Source of the DNA: Typha latifolia
Taxonomy: Eukaryota; Streptophyta; Magnoliopsida; Poales; Typhaceae
Direction of reading: 5' to 3'
Assembly: GCA_019914945.1 (NCBI GenBank)
Contig: CM034100.1
Coordinates: forward strand, 8,195,096-8,259,095
Length of the DNA: 64,000 bases
The translations under genes were made by a program, and so were the position numbers. A model generated the notes under the pieces. That model worked only from the letters and a program-made list of their open reading frames with translations, ran no database searches and was not told the DNA's origin. How positions within the stretch are numbered: position 1 is the stretch's first letter; each line of letters starts with the position of its first letter. Positions 54,855-64,000 of the stretch are shown here, in pieces.

Positions 54855-55894
54855 GGCTAGGATTGAGGCGGGATATGAGGATTTTTGTCCATGCTTGCGA
54901 AGTCTATCAAAGGGCTAAGGCAACCACATTGAAACTGGTTGGATTAGTTCAGCCTTTACCTTTACCGGACCGTGTTTGGGAAGACATTTCTATGAATTTG
55001 ATAGAGGGTCTTCCGTTAGTACGTGGTTATTCCGTTATCTTTATGGTGGTTGACAAATTGAGCAAATATGCGCACTTTTCGGCATGGTCACATCCGTTTT
55101 CAGCCAAGTCGGTGGCTGAAATTTTTGTGAGAGGTGTTGCTCGGTTACATGGCATGTCACGTACGATTGTCTTGGATTTTGATTGTGTATTTATGAGTGA
55201 TATTTGGACGGAGTTTTTCAGATTGTAGATGACTCGATTGAATTTCAGTTCGGCCTACCATCCACAAACAGACGGCCAAACCGAGGTGGTCAATCGAGGC
55301 ATTGAGCAGTATTTGAGGTGCATTTTTGGAGAGATGCCGAGATGTTTGTTAGAGTTCTTACCGTGGGCGAAATGGTCTTACAACACGGCCTACCATAGCA
55401 GCATTGGCATGACTCCATTTGAGGTGGTGTATAGACACATGGCTCTGACGTTACATGCTTATGATCTAGTGGCATTTGCAAATCGAACGGAGGTGGACTT
55501 AGCGTTAATGGATAGAGACGCTCGCATTGAGGAGGTTGCGTGCTCATCTTAAACTTACTCAAAATCGCATAAAGCAAGTTTATGATTGTAGCCATAGAGA
55601 GCAAAAGTTTGACATCGGCAGTTGGGTGTTTGTGAGGGTACAGTCGTATCGACAAGTGATGCATAACCAAAAGTTAGCTCATTGCTACTTTGGTCCGTTT
55701 CGGGTGTTAAAGCATATTGGTCCGGTTGCATATCGTTCGGAGCTGCCGAAGGGGTCGAGAGTGCATCCTGTCTTCCATGTTTTATTACTAAGTAAGCAAA
55801 TTAGAGATCAAGAGATCGTTGGATCAGTTCTACCGGAGCCATTGGAGGAGATTGAGATCGTAGAGCCAGTTTGTGTACTTGTTAGACGTCGATG
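54855..55894 (+). pseudogene. gypsy A integrase
   Basis: Continues from 52062: LGLRRDMRIFVHACEVYQRAK (zinc domain), MNLIEGLP and VVDKLSKYAHFSAWSHP (the first Asp position reads N), IVLDFDCVFMSDIWTEFF (second Asp), one stop at 55226, then HPQTDGQTEVVNRGIEQYLR (catalytic Glu). It ends with HCYFGPFRVLKHIGPVAY and GSRVHPVFHVLLL. Stops occur at 55550 and 55892; no chromodomain follows. Confidence 0.85.
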
Positions 55895-55984
55895 ACGACA
55901 TAGTACTTGATATATGTATGTGACTCGTTATCGTACTGGATATATGTATGTGATCTATTATTTAGATTGACTCGTTATGTATGT
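55895..55984. repeat. short tandem duplications at the gypsy A / LTR junction
   Basis: The phrase TACTGGATATATGTATGTGA recurs (about 55934 and 56040), with a third weaker copy at 55904. They mark a rearranged join between pol and the LTR fragment. Confidence 0.7.
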
Positions 55985-57401
55985 GATCTATCTTGATTCC
56001 TGTTCCACCTAAATTTCTATTATACATTAACTCGTTATCGTACTGGATATATGTATGTGATCTATCATTTAGAAAGAAAGCATGAAATGTGATTGATATT
56101 ATAGTTGATAGAAAGCATGAGAATACCCGAGTGGGCGCGAGGGTTAGGACGCGCTTGGTGGATGATTGATCGCTCGACATAGTCGCGATTCTATTGGCCT
56201 TACGTCTGAGGTCGTTAGTCTGTGTGCGCAGCAGACATTCAGACACATGCCGTTCGCCAAGGCATATGTGGCGAGTTATCCTCACGAGATTTCTATCAGC
56301 TAGAAGGGTGCCCGGTCTGGATGGATGTTGATACCCTTAGCGGATGACAGGGTATGGTTATATTTGAGATACTCCTTGCGGATGGCAGAGTATGCTCGGA
56401 CCCTTCGAGCATGATATTGAGACCGAGTACCGAGTGTTGACTGTGCACAGTGGTCTAGTATGATGATATTATACCGAGATGTCGGTGATGATTGTGATGT
56501 TGAGAAATGCATATGATTTCATTATCATTTGGTTACCTGATTATCGAGTGATCAATATGCATCATATATGGTTGCATTTGATATCATAGCATGGTCATGG
56601 TCGGCATGCATCATGTGTCATATTTGAGAGAGAGTTATGATAATGGTATGACATAGAGATTTATTTATAAATTGTCGAGGATTATATATTTTACCAGTTA
56701 TGACATGACATGTTATTTATTTTTCATTTATGTATTATTAATGAACATTCATATACTCATTCATGACATGATGCTCTTTCTGATTCATATTATCCAGTAC
56801 ATGATTTACTCTCTGTTTGACATCACTGATTCGGGTTAAGGTCTATTCACTGAGCCTTTTGCTCATGACTCTTTATTTCTTTTCTAACCCTCTCAAATAT
56901 GTGGTACATGAAAGCAACTTAAGATATTTTAAGAAAATATTTTAGAGCGATGATGAGGTGAGCTATAGATGTGAGACGGTATAGATGATAGTTTATATAG
57001 GATTTTGAGTTGTACTAGTATTTGATATTTGTACTCTTTTATATTAGATGATGAATTGGATAATACAGGTCGAATCATAATGTACTCTTATATTAGTCAT
57101 TTTAGTTGTATCTTGATGGTTTGTTGTGGCCTGTGTGGATCCTGTCAGATTATGTAGTGGTTTAATGTATATTATTGTGGACTGGGATATCCATATATTA
57201 AGAAGTTTATTTAGTTAATAGTATGATTTATCAGGTAATGAATTACGTGATCATGGATAGGTTAGCATGTGTTATTTGATGATGTCATGATTATATATGC
57301 ACAGGAGAGTATCTGTGTGTGACGGGCCCCGCCCGACTTGTCGCGTGCGCCGCGCATGCCGTGTGGGCGTGCACGTGCCCGTGCCGAGCAGGGACATTAC
57401 A
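55985..57401 (+). repeat. LARD-family LTR fragment, plus sense (gypsy A side)
   Basis: Reverse complement of 52068-53400. It ends CCCGTGCCGAGCAGGGACATTACA at about 57401 with no primer-binding site following. The first part of the LTR is missing. Lying right after plus-strand gypsy A pol in the same sense, it may be that element's own 3' LTR, which would make gypsy A the coding partner of the family (inference). Confidence 0.65.
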
Positions 57402-57890
57402 TTAGCAATGAAAAACAAAGTATATCTAGCTTGCCGCCCTCATCTCGCCTGCCGCCCTTTATCTACCCACGCCATTGGGTTGATTATCCTAGTAAAATAA
57501 TATGATACTTGCTAGCAGGAAGATCCCTATTTGCTGCCAGGATTATCCCCAATTTTTTCAAGATATTTTCTTTTATAACTTTTGTATTATGTTTCTCACT
57601 ACTTATATTGATGTTTGGTATGAGAATCTCACTTTGTACTTCTCTCTATTTTCTATTTTAACTCTTTATGTTCTCTGTTGTTCTTTTTGACAGGGTCATA
57701 ATCTTTGGAGAATAAAATAAAAGGCTTAATGTTGTTTACATATTTCAAACTATTTGTAATTTTAAACTTTATTTTCATTGTCATAGAATTGTAATTTTTA
57801 TGTTGTATGAGTTTTGAGTTAAAAATAGATTATTTTGTTTGTATAATACACTATTTATATGGTATAAATTAATATATTGAATTTTATATA
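57402..57890. other. no feature recognised
   Basis: Flanking AT-rich DNA; a short repeated CTTGCCGCCCTCATC / CTGCCGCCC phrase at 57430-57460 only. Confidence 0.35.
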
Positions 57891-58115
57891 GGGTAAACGG
57901 GTTAGACGATTCATGTTATCGGGTTAACACGGCCAGTTTATTAAATGAGTTAGATAGATCGTGTCGTATTACCCATTTAATAATCAGGTCATGTTTGTAT
58001 CTACCAAATGCAACCTATTTATTAATTGGATCGTGTTCGTATTAGAGTGACGTTGACCCAACCCGAATTTGATCTGACTCGAACCCGCTTAACCCGACCC
58101 GATTGACACCCTTAA
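57891..58115. repeat. dispersed plant repeat with GGGT/ACCC-rich ends
   Basis: AACCCGACCCGATTGACACCC at its right end, with GGGTAAACGGGTTAGACG at the left, resembles the common plant GGGTGTCAATCGGGT repeats, probably a hAT-type non-autonomous element. No target duplication is seen. Confidence 0.45.
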
Positions 58116-58309
58116 TTGTGTATTACAGATCTGATGGCATAATCAATTTTGTTACTTTAATTCATTTGTGGAAATCACAAGGAGAACAAAATATTTGAGA
58201 GAATAGACAAAAAGCATAATACATGAAATAACTTACAGAGATATAATTATGAATCTGAAAAAGAGAAACAACCTAATATGTGATAATAACTATATAACAT
58301 TAAGTATAT

Positions 58310-58830
58310 AACTATGAAAAGGGACAGAAATATCAAACTATGTTAAATAACTACATAATAACTTCTAATAACAACATAATACTTTCTACTAACTATGAAA
58401 ACCTTCTAACAATAACACAATACCTTTTATTTGGGGAGATTAGATTTAGATAGCATGATCAGTAAAAAAAGAAAAAAGCATGTAATACATTGCAGAAAAG
58501 ACAGTCATAGTCCAGTGAGCAGTTTTCAGGTCTATTTTGCGGTCTTACTATCTATATTCACATATTACGTGATTTAAATGTAGAATAGATCAAATAAACA
58601 TTCAACAGAAGTTTATGCAATGTAATACATAATATATTTTTACAGATCATGCTACCTAATCTGCCCAATTAGAAGGTATTACACTATTGTTAGATGATAT
58701 TTTACTTTTGTTAGAAGGTCAATAGTTTTAGAATGTATGGTATTGCTATTAGAAAGTCTTTCGGTATTATAAGGTACTTCACTATTATTACCGAGAATTC
58801 CATGTGATATAAGGTATTGCTAGTTAACAT
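58310..58830. mobile_element. foldback-like inverted repeat with minisatellite arms
   Basis: The left arm (about 58310-58510) and right arm (about 58610-58830) are inverted copies: GATAGCATGATCAGTAAAA against the complement of TTTTTACAGATCATGCTACC, and AATACATTGCA in both. Outside that, both arms carry CTTCTAATAA-type 21-bp units. Non-coding. Plant foldback elements have this build. Confidence 0.65.
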
Positions 58831-59404
58831 AAAAAGGAAACATAATCCATTAATTATTAACGTAATACATTAATTTTGTATTAGGTTTGTTTTTTTCCTT
58901 TGACGGGAGGAAAGAGGAGAGAATTTTAATTAATATAGAGCATATGCATATTCAATCGGTTATGAAGTGCATTAAATGTATGTCATAGTTATTTTATTCA
59001 CATCGCACTAAATGCTGCAAACTTCTCTAGTCTCATCCCAACAGAAGGATAGTTATGAAAGGAATACTAAAAATTTCTTACCATGCAAAAACAATAAATT
59101 AAAATAAAATAAAAAATTAAAAGTGGACCTTATCCTCTACAAATGAAAATGCAATGAATTCTCATTGCAAATTTACCCTAATAGAATGGTAATTTGGAAA
59201 GAAAGCAAAGAAAAAAACTTAATCTGTAAATGAAACTAAAAGTGAACCTCACATCTAAATTCGGAAATGCACTAAAATTTTATTGCAAACTACCAAAAAG
59301 AAAAGAAAGGGGCATGGCCATATTTAGTTATTCCTGAGATAAAACGGATGGATACTGGTAAGCACAAAAAGGCTGCACCCATGGCCCTTTGGCTTAACGA
59401 GGGT
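58831..59404. other. AT-rich flank, nothing recognised
   Basis: Contains A-rich runs and no supported gene. Confidence 0.35.
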
Positions 59405-59648
59405 TGTGACTAGTCACCTTCTAGGGCTATTTTCGTCTTTTATTTTTTATTTTATTTGGCATATATAAAGGCTTGTAATCATCTTTTATGGGTTAATGAA
59501 TATTTTGAAAGCTTTTGCCTATTGAGTGTTTGTTGGTGGATTCCAACGTCGGTGGATTTCGACATCTTGATTGGTGGATTCCACGGGTTTGATTATTTCT
59601 CCCTACTTTTTCTTCTCAATTCTACAATCAAAACGTTATTCTACATCA
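59405..59648 (+). repeat. candidate 5' LTR of gypsy F
   Basis: The end CTACATCA lies two bases before the primer site. TGTGACTAGTCACC at 59405 is the best TG start; a TATA box CATATATAAAGG is at about 59459-59470. At about 244 bp it is short; the start is unproven because the 3' LTR is outside the window. Confidence 0.55.
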
Positions 59649-59650
59649 GC

Positions 59651-59670
59651 TTTGGTATCAAAGCAGATCG
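59651..59670 (+). promoter_or_regulatory. primer-binding site of gypsy F
   Basis: TTTGGTATCAAAGCAGATCG, Met-tRNA type. Confidence 0.8.
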
Positions 59671-61502
59671 TTTTCTAGTTTATGGACACTCCACCGCCTA
59701 GATTTTATGCAGCGCCTCATCTATCTTTTCTTCGTCAGATCAATTGCTCCAGAAACACCAGATCGCTACAAGATCCGTCGCCCGATAACATTAGGATCTG
59801 GATCCGAGTTACGCGAGGAGATCACCCTCAAGGAGGAAAACAATAAACCATTACCATCATCAAATCTCCACACAAAAAGATAATCACAAGTAAGCTTTAT
59901 TTAATAGATTTTCTTTCCCCATTTTATATTAAAAAAAAAGCTCTCTAAAAAAGAGAGAAAAAAAAAAGAAAGAGATCTCAAAAATGAAAAACAAGAAAGA
60001 AAAAAAATTCCGAAATTCAGTTTATTTGTTTGATCTTTATCTTTAATTTTAAATTTCAAAAATTTTGAAATTAATTTTAGAAGAGATTTTTTTCGTCTTT
60101 TCTTATTTACCTTTCCTTAATTTTAGGAAATTAGTTTCTATAATTTTAGAATTAATTTCCATAATTTTGGGGATTAGTTTCCAAAATTTTAGGGATTAGT
60201 TTTCATAATTTTAGGTATTAGTTTTCATAATTTTAGGTAATAGTTTCCATAATTTTAGGGATTAGTTTCCACAATTTTAGGGATTAGTTTCCATAATTTT
60301 CAAAAATTAGTTTTCCTAATTTTAGGATAAATACCTATCTTATCTACTTTCCTAACTTAATCCCAACCAACCCAAAACCTAAACCCATTAACCCTCTAGC
60401 CTAAACCTCTCCTCATTCCAAAACCCAAAGACCACTAACCAACTAAGCCCACCAGCCTAGCCTAACCTAGCCCATATTTTAGCCTTAGTGAATCGGCAGA
60501 AACCTACACAAAATCGACCTGTTTACCTACAACCCAATCCAAACCCATCGTCATCTTCCTCCTCTTTAGCCCCAGTTGTCACTCACATCCATCATCCCAT
60601 CTTCCTTTGTTCGCCGACGTTACTACCGACCTCCACGGACGACGCCGCCGCCGATTTCCATGGCCCTTACTCTGTCGTGCCACCATCTTCACCACCACCG
60701 CTGCCCCTGTAGCCATTACCGCTGCCGCCGCTACCACAGCCACCCACTGCTGCAATTTCCAGCCGCAGCCGCCCATCCGCAGCCATCTTTGCTGCTACGA
60801 CCACTGCTGCCACTTCCCCCGCCCCTACCGCAGCCCATCTTCACCGTCGCTGTCGCTCTACTATTGTTGTCGTTGCAGCCCCTGCGCAGTCCTGCCACTG
60901 CTTAGTCGCAGTCGTCGCTGCCATTCTTGCAGCTCTCTGCCACCGCCGCCGCTGTCCCTACCACCGCAGCCGTCGCCACCGTCGCTGTTGTCGAATTCTG
61001 GCCACCGTTATCATGACCACCATCTACAATGGGCATGCAACATTCGATAACATCCGTCCTTTTTTTACTGTTATTTGTTAGTCTTAAAATAGCAACTGTC
61101 TTTCTGTTGGTGTGGATCATAACCATATTGAGCATGTTATTGTCTGCTATTGCCTACTGATTTATATTGCTTAATTCATTTGTTTTATTTCAACAAACGC
61201 TTGAGCCTGATATTGCTTATCTACTTCTTTTTGTTTGTTACAAAAAAAATTAATATTAACGGTAGAACTAGCTAGGTTAGAGGGAAAGTCTTGACATATC
61301 TGCAGTCCCCGTCTCGATCTCGGGAGCTTGTACTACTGATTTGCAATTTTTCTTGCGAGTCTAACTAGCTCTTACTGAAAACTTCATAAGTGCTTGTAGC
61401 TTATTCTACTTATTACTCCCTTATTGTTCGATGTGATCTCTTGGCTTGCATATCATCATTCATTTATTGCATTTCTTTCTTTAGTGGTAGAGACACTTTA
61501 TA
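59671..61502 (+). other. long leader of gypsy F
   Basis: Successive low-complexity zones: A-rich (59930-60010), a 22-bp tandem repeat (60119-60325), a CCAA/CCTAA-rich zone (60350-60480), and a C-rich zone of CCGCCG/CCACCG triplets (60540-61010) that opens spurious Pro/Ser/His frames. No protein family is recognised. Confidence 0.55.
60119..60325. repeat. 22-bp tandem repeat in the gypsy F leader
   Basis: Eight to nine units near AATTTTAGGGATTAGTTTCC plus two bases; variants differ at one to four sites. Confidence 0.9.
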
Positions 61503-62460
61503 TGAACCTTCGTAGTGGTAGGAGAGTCTCTCACCCTTCATCCCAGTCTATTATGGAACCCAATACCATGGAAGATTTTCGTCGATTTTTACAAGAGTCC
61601 CTTGAAACCATTACTACCAAATTGGACGACTTCAATGCTCGTCTTGAGGCTATTGAGATGGGTCGTGACCAACATGGGTGCCACGCGTGCCGCTCCTAAT
61701 GTCGAGACCCATCGATAGGCTCCATACTACCCTCACCACGAGAGAGGTCCTGAGAGAGAACCCCATAGGCAAAATTATCGTGAAGATACATTTGATTTTC
61801 ATAATAACAAGGGGTTTAGAGGCAATGTCGCCTTTAGATCCTGACTGGCTCCGTAAGATGGATCATTTCTTTGAGTGGTATGATCTACTAGAAAGCCGAC
61901 GCATTAGATGTGCCCAAATGAAACTAGTTGGCCGAGCTAAATTGTTTTGGCATGAAATGAAAGAAAAAATTAAAAGAAAAATATTTGCCACATTCGTATC
62001 TTGGTGACCTTTTGGATCAATGGAATAATTTTAAACAAGGAAATAGGCTGGTGAGCGATTATGTCTCCCAATTTGAGGAATATATGCTGAGGTGTAATGT
62101 TGTGGAGGATGAGAGGATAACACTGAGTCGTTTTAGACGTGGCCTTAACGACAACATTTGAAGAGAGTTAGTTTTCCGGGAGGTTACCTCCTTGGACCAA
62201 GCTTACACTCTTGCGTTGAACTACGAGATAGTTAATAGGCAACAATTGCCTAGGCGACCAATTGGGCGCACCCCTCCCAGTTACGCACCTGCTGGCGTAA
62301 AAGCTCCACCACTATTGGTACCTACTAGAACTACCCAAACTGCCGCACATACCCAACCTAACAAAGGGAAAGGGCCCCTCCATGAAATTGCACCTGTTAA
62401 TGACCCCCGTCGATGTTACAAATGCAGACAAGTTGGTCATGTAGCCTCAAACTGTCCTTG
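61503..62460 (+). pseudogene. gypsy F gag with zinc knuckle
   Basis: The ATG at 61503 starts MNLRSGRRVSHPS, then a coiled segment (FLQESLETITTKLDDFNARL). After a stop and shifts the capsid core reads DPDWLRKMDHFFEWYDL and later VSDYVSQFEEYMLRCNV in a second frame. The CCHC knuckle CYKCRQVGHVASNCP is at about 62416-62460, followed by a stop. At least three frame changes. Confidence 0.85.
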
Positions 62461-63088
62461 AAAGGCCCTTTATCTTGGAGAACAGGACGACATTATCGGG
62501 GAAAATGAGCTCAATGAATAAGTTTATGAACATGACCCTGATGATGTCCAAGATAGTGATAAAGATCGTGATTATGGAGACCATACTGTTGGTGTCATTC
62601 GTTGCGCTTTAACGAAACCCCGGCAGATCGACAATTGGCGAAGGAATGCAATATTCCACACTTACATTAAATGTGGGACTAAAGATTGCAAAGTCATCAT
62701 CGACAGTGGGAGTTGTATTAACTTCTCTTCTAACGTTATATCTCGCCTGGCGTTAAAGTCTACACCTCATCCAAATCCTTATAAGGTATCTTGGGTAAAT
62801 GATCATTCCATTGCTATAAATGAGAGATGCCTCGTTCCTATCACTTTCCTTTCTTATAAGGAAGATGTGTGGTGTGACATTGTGCCGATGGATGTAGAGC
62901 ATATCATTTTAGGCCGCCCTTGGTTATTTGATCATGATGTAACTATTTTTGAGCGTTTCAACTCGTGCTCTTTCAATTTTGAAGGTAAAATGATTAAGAT
63001 AAATCCTATGCGCCCTAAAATAATTAATAAAGATAATAAAAAAAATGCTCCAAGTAAAAAGGGTTTGCACATAATAAATTCTAAATAA
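62461..63088 (+). pseudogene. gypsy F aspartic protease region
   Basis: After an acidic linker the frame reads KCGTKDCKVIIDSGSCINFS, with the IDSG catalytic signature (about 62697-62708), then IVPMDVEHIILGRPWLFDHD, the conserved ILGRPWL end of gypsy proteases, and a lysine/asparagine-rich tail to a stop at 63086. Confidence 0.85.
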
Positions 63089-63090
63089 TT

Positions 63091-64000
63091 TTGAAAAGGA
63101 AGCAAACCAAGGCTCTATTGTGTTTGCCTTGGTGGCTCGTGAAGTTGGGAGCACTACCCTCCCCTCCATCATCCGACGAATCTGCTCCTATACTAAATGA
63201 GTTTCAAGATGTGTTTTCGGATGATCTGCCGGACCAATTGTCTTCTTTACGCGATATCCAACATGCAATTGACTTTGTCCCTGAAGCGTCTCTCCCAAAC
63301 TTGCCACACTATCGAATGAACCCTAAAGAACATGCTAAACTGCAACATCAGGTAAATAAACTTCTTATGAAGGGTTTCATCCGCGAGAGCCTAAGTCCTT
63401 GTGATGTGTCTGCCTTGCTCACGCCAAAGAAGGGTGGGTCTTGGCGTATGTGTGTCGATAGTCAAACTATCAATAGAATAACAGTCAAATATCGTTTTCG
63501 CATTCCACGACTTGATGACATGCTTGATATGATGGCAGGAGCTTTAATTTTCTCTAAGATCGATCTTAAAAGTGGTTATCACCAAATCCGAATTCGCCCA
63601 GGCGATGAATGGAAAACTGCTTTTAAGATGAAAGACGGGTTGTATGAATGGTTAGTAATGTCTTTCGGTTTATCAAATGCCCCAAGCACTTTCATGCGTG
63701 TTATGACACTAAGTGCTTCGCCCATTCATGTGCAAATTTCTTGTGGTGTATTTTGATGACATTTTGATTTATAGTCGATCAAAAGAGCATCATTTGGACC
63801 ATTTTCGTCAAGTCTGTTTAGCGTTTCGTGCTGCTCAACTCTGTGGCAATAGGAAGAAGTGTTCTTTTCTTGTCGATCAAGTCATCTTCTTAGGATTTGT
63901 GGTTACCTCAGAAGGAGTCCACGCTGACCCTGAGAAGGTCAAGGCAATTGTTGATTGGCCGGAACCACGAAATATTCATAATGTGCATAGCTTTCATGGC
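63091..64000 (+). pseudogene. gypsy F reverse transcriptase, cut by window end
   Basis: [20 protein letters not shown] entry, [49 protein letters not shown] and [14 protein letters not shown] frameshift near 63705 moves the catalytic box [11 protein letters not shown] (about 63745-63775) to another frame; the thumb follows (FLGFVVTSEGVHADPEKV). Both Asp residues of the box remain. Confidence 0.85.

Larger units (their letters stand above)
59405..64000 (+). mobile_element. Ty3/gypsy element F, runs off the right edge
   Basis: Short LTR, primer-binding site, a long 1.8 kb leader, gag with zinc knuckle, protease and RT in order on the plus strand. RT wording ([19 protein letters not shown]) differs from elements A-D, so it is another gypsy lineage. 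Frameshifts in gag and RT and several stops make it inactive. Confidence 0.85.

Noticed and set aside
60576..61050. Pro/Ser/His-rich frames of 109 and 147 codons
   Set aside because: Triplet-repeat C-rich leader of gypsy F; open in more than one frame, which indicates composition rather than coding.

Overview
This window is plant (angiosperm) nuclear DNA from a transposon-dense region. It is AT-rich, has no operons or bacterial signals, and carries spliced fragments of a plant VPS13-type lipid-transfer protein gene inside nested, decayed Ty1/copia and Ty3/gypsy retrotransposons. No gene here looks intact. The species cannot be fixed from the sequence.

Layout. 1-6002: left-truncated Sirevirus-like copia element (gag, integrase remnant, RT-RNase H, an extra downstream open reading frame, iterated polypurine tracts, 3' LTR), inserted into an older LTR (6003-6510). 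6511-8940: Ty3/gypsy element B1, cut inside its RT by a minus-strand element with a non-coding 3.06 kb interior (8941-14340, LARD-like). 14390-17360: LINE reverse transcriptase remnant split by a 2.1 kb hAT-like insertion. 17742-31197: six exons of a VPS13 gene fragment. One exon is split by a 5065-bp copia element with matching target-site duplications; the gene also carries a nonsense codon and a damaged splice donor. Its introns hold a small hAT element. 32081-32820: two Mutator-like MITEs with target duplications. 33413-37885: LTR remnant and minus-strand gypsy B2. 37886-39480: gypsy C. 41470-46275: minus-strand gypsy D. 46742-47420: chromodomain end of gypsy E. 48270-48890: 21-bp minisatellite. 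49033-57401: gypsy A, interrupted by a complete 2782-bp solo LTR and bordered by other LTRs of the same LARD-like family. 58310-58830: foldback-like inverted repeat. 59405-64000: gypsy F running off the right edge.

Most interesting points. (1) Clusters of a TTCGAA-centred palindrome (GCGTTCGAACGC and variants) lie just upstream of the TATA box in LTRs of unrelated copia and gypsy families, and again upstream of the extra Sirevirus reading frame. (2) A LARD-like family has long LTRs with hairpin arrays and repeatedly inserted into gypsy coding sequence. (3) The VPS13 fragment has three independent lesions. (4) A 21-bp minisatellite is shared by a tandem array and the arms of a foldback element. 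All coordinates of decayed element ends are approximate unless a target-site duplication is quoted.
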